The notes below the pieces were generated by a model. It ran no database searches. It saw nothing but the letters and a program-made list of their open reading frames with translations, and was not told the DNA's origin. A DNA stretch of 8,212 bases from positions 1 to 8,212 of the forward strand of contig JAIESJ010000252.1 in NCBI GenBank assembly GCA_019746155.1, written 5' to 3'. This stretch comes from Burkholderiales bacterium (lineage in GTDB: Bacteria; Pseudomonadota; Gammaproteobacteria; Burkholderiales; SG8-41). Each line of letters begins with the position of its first letter. Position 1 is the first letter of the stretch. The position numbers and the translations under genes were made by a program. Positions 1 to 6,193 of the stretch are shown here, piece by piece.

Positions 1-591
1 GCCGCCGCACGCGCCGACGGTCGGGCAGGCATGCTTCTCGATGCCGACGAAGTCTTCCTCGCTCATCTTGCCGGCGGTGAACGCGCCGACCGCCTCGAAC
101 GCGCTCACCACGGTCAGGTCCTGGCCCTTCCACTTTCCGGGTTTGATGGTGCCGGCATAGACGTAGATGCCCGGCACGTTCACGCGCAGCATCGCGATCA
201 TGCCGCCCGGCATGTTCTTGTCGCAGCCGCCGCACACCAGCACGCCGTCCATCGCCTGGCCGTTGACCGCGGTTTCGATCGCGTCCGCGATCACCTCGCG
301 CGACACCAGCGAATATTTCATCGCTTCGGTGCCCATGCCGATGCCGTCGGTGACGGTCGGCACGCCGAACATCTGCGGCATGGCGCCGATTTCCTTGAGT
401 GCAGCGATGGCACGGTCGACCAGGGGCTGGATGCCGGCGTTGCACGGGTTCATCGTCGAGTGGCCGTTGGCGACGCCGACGATAGGCTTCTCGAAATCGC
501 CGTCGCCGAAACCGACGGCGCGCAGCATCGCCCGGTTCGGCGAGCGGGCGACGCCCTGGGTGATGAGATGACTGCGTCTGTTGTAAGTCAT
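1..591 (-). CDS. ilvD: Dihydroxy-acid dehydratase, N-terminal part (3' end beyond window)
   Basis: IlvD dehydrates 2,3-dihydroxy-isovalerate and 2,3-dihydroxy-3-methylvalerate to the 2-keto acids that become valine, leucine and isoleucine; it is a cytoplasmic Fe-S enzyme. The 197 visible codons are open to the window edge, roughly the first third of the usual 550-620 residues. The ILVD/EDD signature CDKNMPGGMIA starts at residue 123. Cys50, Cys123 and Cys195 have the spacing of the [2Fe-2S] ligands of the family, and Asp82, Asp124 and Lys125 match the Mg-binding set that includes the carbamylated lysine. The ATG at 591 is preceded by AGGAG at suitable spacing (593-599 region), which fixes the start. 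It is the last gene of a minus-strand series but is separated from the DUF2889 gene by 300 bp containing repeats and a -10-like box, so it probably has its own promoter. The identity is clear; only the missing C-terminus is unseen. Confidence 0.95.
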   Translation of the reverse strand, partial: MTYNRRSHLITQGVARSPNRAMLRAVGFGDGDFEKPIVGVANGHSTMNPCNAGIQPLVDRAIAALKEIGAMPQMFGVPTVTDGIGMGTEAMKYSLVSREVIADAIETAVNGQAMDGVLVCGGCDKNMPGGMIAMLRVNVPGIYVYAGTIKPGKWKGQDLTVVSAFEAVGAFTAGKMSEEDFVGIEKHACPTVGACGG

Positions 592-643
592 GGTTACTCC
601 TGGCGGGATCGAAGCGCTGGGCGGAAGATTCAAGTAGGGATGA

Positions 644-649
644 ATTGTA
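644..649 (-). promoter_or_regulatory. Candidate -10 box of ilvD
   Basis: On the minus strand this reads TACAAT, a five of six match to the sigma-70 -10 consensus, in a GC-rich setting. Transcription would begin near 637, leaving a leader of about 45 nt before the ilvD ATG with its AGGAG. No good TTGACA-like -35 is found 16-18 bp upstream, so the call rests on the -10 box and its position. Confidence 0.4.
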
Positions 650-704
650 GCGCAACATCGATTGCCCCGGGGGGCGCCCCATCGGGCAGGAAAGTCACGC
701 CGCC

Positions 705-839
705 AGGAGCCTGTCGGACTTGGCCCCATTCACCGGAACGGGGGGTGTTAACGGATCGCCGTCGATCGGCGCTTCGGCGCCAGGCTGCTTAAGAAAGAAG
801 CTTTAGGAGTTCGTCGAACCCAAGTCCGGCAAACTCCTA
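705..839. repeat. Head-to-head REP pair (REPIN/BIME-like) upstream of ilvD
   Basis: Two copies of a 19-mer of form AGGAGYYTGYCGGACTTGG occur in opposite orientation: plus strand at 705-723 and minus strand at 820-838, agreeing at 16 of 19 positions. The right copy sits inside its own near-perfect hairpin, 804-839: TAGGAGTT pairs with AACTCCTA, the inner bases continue pairing with two mismatches, and the loop is CCAA. The left copy has no such self-complement. Inverted REP pairs of this layout are called REPINs or BIMEs and are usually spread by RAYT-type transposases; no such gene is in the window. This fills most of the 300-bp gap between the DUF2889 gene and ilvD. Confidence 0.65.
768..781. 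other. GGCGC-TTCG-GCGCC hairpin inside the REP pair
   Basis: A perfect 5-bp stem closed by a four-base loop, TTCG on the plus strand and CGAA on the minus strand. It lies between the two inverted REP copies. There is no following T tract on either strand, so it is not called a terminator. The stable TTCG form would only exist in plus-strand RNA, where no gene is seen. Confidence 0.4.
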
Positions 840-891
840 GGGCGGGTAAAACCCACCGCGGCGCCGTCGTCACTCCTTCCCAAAATTCAGG

Positions 892-1461
892 CTAATTCCT
901 GGCCTGCTCCTGCTTTCCCGTGTAGAACTGCGGCCAGCGCTCCTTCACGGCGGGGGAGTCGTCCTTGTAGACGTGGCAGGAATTGAGCTGGTAGGGTTTT
1001 TGGGTGAGCGGCTTGCCGGCGTTGCGCGCTTCGCGCGCGCGGCCCGTGGCCTGGAAGGCGGTGGTGCCGAGCGGCCCCAGCAGTTCGACGAGATGCGTGC
1101 AGCCCTTGACACCGCCCACGCACGCGGCGATCTCGCGGCGCCAGCCCGCGCCTATGGTGAGCCCGATCAGCGACTTGAAACCGGGCGTGATGTCGCCGCA
1201 GATCGAGTAGGGGCCGTCGTCGGTCGCGGCTTCGACGTCGTGTATCTTCAGGTCGAGATCGATGGTGAGCCTCAACCACATGTTGTGCACCGGCTCGCCG
1301 GGCTCACGCTCACGGCCGCCCTCGCGGCGCGTGTGGACATAGGTTTTGGTGTCCACGAGGTGCGCCTCGATGTCCCACAGACCGTCTTCGCGCTCGTAGC
1401 CTTTGCATTCGATGGCGCGGATGTGCATCAGTTTGCGGGGGGCGGGATTCGGTAACGGCAT
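892..1461 (-). CDS. DUF2889 family protein of unknown function
   Basis: A 189-residue soluble protein recognised as DUF2889 by its HIRAIECKGYEREDGLWDIE block (residues 13-32), DTKTY (37-41), EPVHNMWLRLT (56-66), the GAGW stretch (104-107) and GCTHLVELLGP (120-130). No signal peptide or membrane segment is seen. Conserved-looking Cys and His residues (His13, Cys19, His59, Cys88, Cys121, His123, Cys162-His163) could bind metal, but this is inference. The chosen ATG has GGAG eight bases upstream; Met12 is a possible alternative just before the conserved core. It follows liuE by 180 bp on the same strand, with a weak promoter candidate in between. No enzymatic role is known to me for this family; its place next to leucine-degradation genes suggests a link with acyl-CoA metabolism, not more. 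Confidence 0.85.
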   Translation of the reverse strand: MPLPNPAPRKLMHIRAIECKGYEREDGLWDIEAHLVDTKTYVHTRREGGREREPGEPVHNMWLRLTIDLDLKIHDVEAATDDGPYSICGDITPGFKSLIGLTIGAGWRREIAACVGGVKGCTHLVELLGPLGTTAFQATGRAREARNAGKPLTQKPYQLNSCHVYKDDSPAVKERWPQFYTGKQEQARN

Positions 1462-1484
1462 GGTAAGGCTCCAGCAGTGGGGCT

Positions 1485-1515
1485 AGTATCGTGACGCATA
1501 AATTGGTTTGCTCAA
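1485..1515 (-). promoter_or_regulatory. Weak promoter candidate before the DUF2889 gene
   Basis: On the minus strand TTGAGC (1510-1515) is followed after 19 bp by GATACT (1485-1490). Each hexamer is a fair sigma-70 match but the spacer is long. Transcription would start about 15-20 nt before the GGAG of the DUF2889 gene. The 180-bp gap also contains an open frame running on from liuE, so the region may instead be transcribed through. Confidence 0.22.
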
Positions 1516-1641
1516 GCGTGTATTCAGGCCATGCCGCGATCTCGCCCAGCGTGCGGTGGCCGCCGCCGCGCCGGCCGGCATCGACATCCATCACGCAGAC
1601 ATTGTGATGCACGGTGATGCGACGGCGGCCTGCGACATCAA

Positions 1642-2550
1642 TCATACCGCCGCTTTTGCCGCTATCGCGCGCGCCGCCCTGGAATGGGTCGGCCGGCCGA
1701 GCACGTCGCAGATATATTTGCCGGCGGCAATCAGCTTGTCGATATCGACGCCGGTTTCGATGCCGAGGCCGTTCAGCATATACAGCACGTCTTCGGTTGC
1801 AACATTGCCGGTCGCACCCTTGGCGTAGGGGCAGCCACCCAAGCCCGCCACCGAACTGTCGAAGGCCGCCACCCCGCATTCGAGCGCGGCGTAAATGTTC
1901 GCCAGTGCCTGGCCGTAGGTATCGTGAAAGTGGCCGGCGAGATGCTTGACCGGGATGTATTGCGAGACGGCTTCGAACACCGCGCGCGCCTTGCCCGGCG
2001 TGCCGGTGCCTATGGTGTCGCAAATGGTGATTTCGTAGCAGCCCATGGCCTCCAGCTCGCGCGCCACGCGCACCACGGCTTCGGGCCTGACCTCGCCTTC
2101 ATACGGGCAGCCGAGGCACACCGAAATATCGCCGCGGACTCTCAACCCCCTGGCGATCGCCTCCTCGCACACCTCCGAAAAACGCGCGAGCCCTTCCGCG
2201 ATCGAGCAGTTGGTGTTGCGCCTGGAAAAACTCTCGGTCGCGGCACTAAATACCACGACTTCCCCGGCACCGGCGGCAATGGCCGCGTCCAACCCTTTGC
2301 GGTTGGGAACCAGCACCGGGTACGCCACGCCGGGCTTGCGCCGGATGCCGGCCATGACCTGGGTGTTGTCGGCCATCTGCGGTACCCACTTGGGCGAAAC
2401 GAACGCGGTGGCCTCGATCACCGGAAGTCCGGCATCGGCGAGGCGGTTGATGAGCTCGATCTTGACCTCGGTTGCGACCGGCGTCGCCTCGTTCTGCAGC
2501 CCGTCGCGCGGGCCGACTTCAACCAGTTTGACTCTTTTCGGCGGAATCAT
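1642..2550 (-). CDS. liuE: Hydroxymethylglutaryl-CoA lyase
   Basis: It cleaves 3-hydroxy-3-methylglutaryl-CoA to acetyl-CoA and acetoacetate, the last step of the leucine/isovalerate branch. The 302 residues form one TIM-barrel lyase domain of normal bacterial length. Visible landmarks are VEVGPRDGLQNE near the N-terminus (Arg14 and Asp15, catalytic and metal-binding), the metal-ligand pair His207 and His209 in GHFHDTYGQAL, and the family signature SVAGLGGCPYAKGATGN with catalytic Cys240 and Asn249. The start at 2550 is supported because the conserved core begins within a few residues; the Shine-Dalgarno is poor (an isolated GAG). Its stop overlaps an ATG as ATGA, opening a dubious downstream frame. 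Upstream, a repeat with terminator-like features separates it from liuC, where liuD would commonly lie, so it may be transcribed separately. Confidence 0.95.
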   Translation of the reverse strand: MIPPKRVKLVEVGPRDGLQNEATPVATEVKIELINRLADAGLPVIEATAFVSPKWVPQMADNTQVMAGIRRKPGVAYPVLVPNRKGLDAAIAAGAGEVVVFSAATESFSRRNTNCSIAEGLARFSEVCEEAIARGLRVRGDISVCLGCPYEGEVRPEAVVRVARELEAMGCYEITICDTIGTGTPGKARAVFEAVSQYIPVKHLAGHFHDTYGQALANIYAALECGVAAFDSSVAGLGGCPYAKGATGNVATEDVLYMLNGLGIETGVDIDKLIAAGKYICDVLGRPTHSRAARAIAAKAAV

Positions 2551-2561
2551 TCAAATAACTC

Positions 2562-2635
2562 AAAAAAAGCTTAAGCCACGGAGAGCACAGAGCAAATTCT
2601 TCAACTCGGTCTTATCTTTCTCTGTGATCTCCGTG
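2562..2635 (-). terminator. Possible intrinsic terminator formed by the repeat between liuC and liuE
   Basis: Read on the minus strand, the arms at 2620-2635 and 2577-2592 pair at 15 of 16 positions, and a run of seven T (2562-2568) follows shortly after the second arm, beyond the palindrome GCTTAAGC. This resembles a terminator for the liuA-liuC transcript. Against it, the loop is 27 nt and the T run begins about eight nt past the stem, so it may be fortuitous. Confidence 0.3.
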
Positions 2636-2646
2636 TCCTCTGTGGC
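2575..2646. repeat. MITE-like inverted repeat, CCACGGAGAGCACAGAG type
   Basis: The left arm CCACGGAGAGCACAGAG (2576-2592) is almost perfectly complementary to CTCTGTGATCTCCGTG (2620-2635), and a second CTCTGTGG (2638-2645) gives an outer GCCAC/GTGGC match at the element ends. It occupies most of the 125-bp gap between liuC and liuE. Repeats of this appearance are familiar to me from many environmental proteobacterial genomes; that comparison is from memory. No coding capacity. Confidence 0.6.
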
Positions 2647-2675
2647 AAAAAGGTTTGTAGTTTGGGTCTTGACCG

Positions 2676-3500
2676 TTATTTCTTCCTTGGGTTTCTCGCA
2701 GCTTGTTTCGTTGCGGGCTCAGCCCATGCCGGCTTGCGCTTTTCCAGGAAGGCGGACAGGCCCTCCTGCGCTTCCTTTGTAGCGCGGATACTGGCGATGC
2801 GGCGCGCGGTTTCGTCGACGATTTCATCGCCGATCATGGCACGTGCGGTCACCGGGATCAGACGCTTGATGGCGGTGATGGCATGGGGCCCGCCCGAATA
2901 AAGATGCGCCAACATGTGGCCGACCGCACCGTTCAGGTCGTTTTCCTCGGCGATTTCATGCACCAGGCCGATACGCCAGGCTTCCGCCACATCGAATTCC
3001 TCACCCGAGAGCATGTAACGATGCGCCATGCGCTCGCCGATGGCAGCGATCACATAGGGGCTGATCATCGCCGGAATGATGCCGAGCCTCACTTCCGAGA
3101 GGCGGAACGTTGCGCTGCGCGCGGCAATCGCGATATCACACGCTGCCACCAGCCCCACGCCGCCACCGCGCACCGCGCCCCGCACGCAGGCGATGGTGGG
3201 TTTGGCAAGCTTATACAGAGCGTAGAGCATGCGCGCAGTCTGTTGCGCTGCCTTGAAGTTCTGCGCCGGCGAGAACTTCGCGCTTTTTTTCATGTGCGCA
3301 ATATCGGCGCCGGCGCAAAAGCTCTGCCCGGCACCAGTCAGGACCACCGCACGCACTTTAGGATGGGCGTCGAGTTTTTCCAGAATTGCGGTGAGCGCTT
3401 CGACCATCTCGGGGTCGAACGCATTGTGCACTTCGGGACGGTTCAGCATCACCGTCACGTTGCCGTCCTTGTCGATCTGTGAAACGACCTTGTCGCTCAT
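2676..3500 (-). CDS. liuC: Methylglutaconyl-CoA hydratase (crotonase family)
   Basis: Predicted to hydrate 3-methylglutaconyl-CoA to HMG-CoA, linking LiuB/LiuD to LiuE. The 274 residues carry a crotonase fold: oxyanion-hole segment GQSFCAGADIAHM (58-70), GAVRGGGVGLVAACDIAIA (108-126) and LSEVRLGIIPAMISPYVI (134-151) with the acid/base Glu136. The position of the first catalytic glutamate of mammalian enoyl-CoA hydratase is Gly116; the GG-x-GL and SEVR(L/I)G patterns recall LiuC proteins such as that of Pseudomonas aeruginosa, as I remember them. The C-terminus has a short basic tail after the conserved EKRKPAW. The open frame extends upstream to 3659, but the core starts at MSDKVVSQID, AAGG lies just before this ATG, and the upstream residues are unlike the family, so 3500 is chosen. 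A TATAAT box is found 52 bp upstream. General enoyl-CoA hydratase activity remains possible. Confidence 0.9.
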   Translation of the reverse strand: MSDKVVSQIDKDGNVTVMLNRPEVHNAFDPEMVEALTAILEKLDAHPKVRAVVLTGAGQSFCAGADIAHMKKSAKFSPAQNFKAAQQTARMLYALYKLAKPTIACVRGAVRGGGVGLVAACDIAIAARSATFRLSEVRLGIIPAMISPYVIAAIGERMAHRYMLSGEEFDVAEAWRIGLVHEIAEENDLNGAVGHMLAHLYSGGPHAITAIKRLIPVTARAMIGDEIVDETARRIASIRATKEAQEGLSAFLEKRKPAWAEPATKQAARNPRKK

Positions 3501-3552
3501 GCCTTGCCTTCGGTTCGTCGAACGAGTGGTTGTGCAGCAATTGACCGGGAGA

Positions 3553-3558
3553 ATTATA
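3553..3558 (-). promoter_or_regulatory. Candidate -10 box before liuC
   Basis: The minus strand reads TATAAT, a perfect -10 hexamer, within TATATAATT in otherwise GC-rich DNA. Transcription would start near 3546, about 46 nt before the liuC ATG. No convincing -35 hexamer precedes it; the upstream bases are GC-rich and could form weak hairpins after the liuB stop. Confidence 0.38.
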
Positions 3559-3615
3559 TACGCGCTGCCTGCGCCGGTCTGCGCGACAGCGTCCGGAGCG
3601 CGTGGAAGCGGATTA

Positions 3616-5222
<1,607 letters not shown>

Positions 5223-5226
<4 letters not shown>

Positions 5227-5273
5227 TTTAACGTGACGATGTCGGTCTGAATGGCGTCGAGCTTGTCGCGCAT
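5223..5273 (-). CDS. 16-codon micro-ORF overlapping the liuB start
   Basis: The frame encodes MRDKLDAIQTDIVTLK and its TGA overlaps the liuB ATG as ATGA. Because liuB has no visible Shine-Dalgarno, translation of this short frame could bring ribosomes to liuB by coupling. Its own ribosome site is weak (AGAT about seven bases upstream), and the frame stays open further upstream without another clear ATG, so it might equally be the decayed end of a lost gene or chance. I recognise no family. Confidence 0.25.
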
Positions 5274-5301
5274 GTTTGATCTGCGTTTATCGGCGTTCGA
5301 T

Positions 5302-5383
5302 CCCTCGTCCCCGACCCTTCTCCCAGGGGGGAAGGAAGGCACATGCTTCCTCTCTCCCTCCGGGAGAGAGGTCAGGAGTGAGC
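5302..5383. repeat. Imperfect palindrome, GGGAGAGGGTC-GGG type, between isomerase gene and liuB
   Basis: The right end reads GGGAGAGAGGTCAGGAGTG (5362-5380) and the left end, on the minus strand, GGGAGAAGGGTCGGGGACG (5306-5324), so two copies of one unit face outward. Inside lie two hairpins: CCTCTCTCCC/GGGAGAGAGG with a three-base loop (5349-5371) and CCTTCTCC/GGGGAAGG-like pairing (5316-5335). The same unit occurs at 6137-6160. No T tract follows on the minus strand, so termination is not claimed. It is the main content of the 218-bp gap; the rest is the micro-ORF and a T-rich stretch at 5425-5434. Confidence 0.6.
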
Positions 5384-5444
5384 ACTGGGCGGTTTCATCG
5401 GTTTAGGTCTTTTCGATGTGCGCTCTTTTTTTAAGGTTTGTGTT

Positions 5445-6047
5445 TTACCAGCCGCCGGTGGCGAGCCACTTTTCAACCTGATCCAGCCGGTCCGAGCCCC
5501 AAAACGGTTCGCCGTCGATAATGATGTAAGGCGAACCGAACACGCCGCGCCCGATCGCCGTATCGACTTCGGTCTTCAGACGCTCTTTGACCGCCGGATC
5601 GTTCAGCGCCTGCAATACCTGGTCCTTTTCCAGACCCAGTCTGGCGGCGACACTGGCGGTGATTTCCGGGCTGGAAATGTCGCGGTCTTCGGCGAAGTAG
5701 GCGTGGTAGAGCGCCCGCGCCAGCTTTTTGGCGAGCGCAGGATCCTTGTCGCTGACCCAGTAAAAGGCGCGGCTCGGCGCCTGCCCTGCAATGGGAAACT
5801 TCGACGGCGTCTTGTACGGCACGCCAAACAGCCGCGCCGAGCGCGCAAGGTCGTGCTTGGCATAACTGCCCTTCAGCGGAATCGTCGGCAGCGGCTGCTG
5901 GCCCGTGATCTTGAACACCGCGCCCAGCAGGATCGGCCGCCAGGTCGCGCTGCGGCCGTGCCTGGCGGCGATCTCCTCGATTTTAGCGCTGGCGAAATAG
6001 CCGTATGGCGAGGAGAAGTCGAAGTAGAAATCGATCGGGTTGGCCAT
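5445..6047 (-). CDS. 2-hydroxychromene-2-carboxylate isomerase-like protein (DsbA/kappa-GST fold)
   Basis: A 200-residue cytoplasmic protein of the DsbA-like thioredoxin superfamily, full length for the isomerase/kappa-class GST group. It opens with IDFYFDFSSPYGYFAS; Ser13, just before Pro14, sits where the glutathione-activating serine of HCCA isomerase lies (Ser11 in the naphthalene enzyme). A helical insert follows, and the C-terminal GVFGSPYIIIDGEPFWGSD (167-186 region) holds the cis-proline and the usual end motif. There is no CxxC, so it is not a disulfide oxidoreductase. The ATG at 6047 has a strong AGGAG six bases upstream (6053-6057). The classic enzyme acts in naphthalene degradation using glutathione; nothing here indicates naphthalene use. 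In this cluster it more likely acts on a branched-chain intermediate or handles a reactive acyl species, which is inference. Confidence 0.85.
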   Translation of the reverse strand: MANPIDFYFDFSSPYGYFASAKIEEIAARHGRSATWRPILLGAVFKITGQQPLPTIPLKGSYAKHDLARSARLFGVPYKTPSKFPIAGQAPSRAFYWVSDKDPALAKKLARALYHAYFAEDRDISSPEITASVAARLGLEKDQVLQALNDPAVKERLKTEVDTAIGRGVFGSPYIIIDGEPFWGSDRLDQVEKWLATGGW

Positions 6048-6065
6048 TCAATCTCCTGGCGGAAG

Positions 6066-6112
6066 TGAAGGGTGAAGGAATGAAGGAGTGAAGGGGTGAA
6101 GGGGTGACGAAG
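6066..6112 (+). repeat. Octamer tandem array, TGAAGGRG type
   Basis: Units beginning TGAAGG start at 6066, 6073, 6081, 6089 and 6097 with a decayed unit at 6105, giving a period of eight after one seven-base step. The array abuts the ribosome-binding region of the isomerase-like gene on the other strand. It forms the left half of an inverted arrangement with the array at 6162-6193. Confidence 0.7.
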
Positions 6113-6118
6113 CAAGTG

Positions 6119-6160
6119 CCCTCTCCCCCGCTCACTGGGGGAGAGGGGTCGGGTGAGGGG
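6119..6160 (+). repeat. CCCTCTCCCCC/GGGGGAGAGGG hairpin repeat
   Basis: A perfect 11-bp stem (6119-6129 with 6137-6147) and a seven-base loop GCTCACT is followed by GTCGGGTGAGGGG, the tail seen in the repeat at 5302-5383. This type of sequence is very common between genes in proteobacteria, from memory. It lies between the thiolase stop and the isomerase start; neither strand has a T run after the stem. Confidence 0.65.
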
Positions 6161-6161
6161 C

Positions 6162-6193
6162 TTCACTCGTTTACTCATTCACTCGTTCACGAT
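6162..6193 (-). repeat. Octamer tandem array abutting the thiolase stop
   Basis: Four consecutive octamers, TTCACTCG, TTTACTCA, TTCACTCG and TTCACGAT, end exactly at the base before the thiolase stop codon (6194-6196). On the minus strand the units read TGAACGAG, TGAATGAG and TAAACGAG, the same motif as the array at 6066-6112 but on the opposite strand, with the hairpin repeat between them. Confidence 0.65.

Noticed and set aside
768..781. TTCG hairpin as an intrinsic terminator
   Set aside because: Stem of only five pairs and no T tract on either strand.
31..792. Long plus-strand open frame over ilvD
   Set aside because: It is antisense to a clear ilvD with signature and Fe-S cysteines; its product is low-complexity Arg/His/Ala-rich and has no family features.
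1684..2574. Plus-strand open frame over liuE
   Set aside because: Antisense shadow produced by GC-rich codon use; the minus strand encodes a full lyase with all active-site residues.
2703..3482. Plus-strand open frame over liuC
   Set aside because: Antisense to an intact crotonase gene; composition His/Arg-rich with no recognisable motif.
6066..6193. Octamer arrays as a CRISPR
   Set aside because: Units are eight bases with no spacers and no cas genes nearby.
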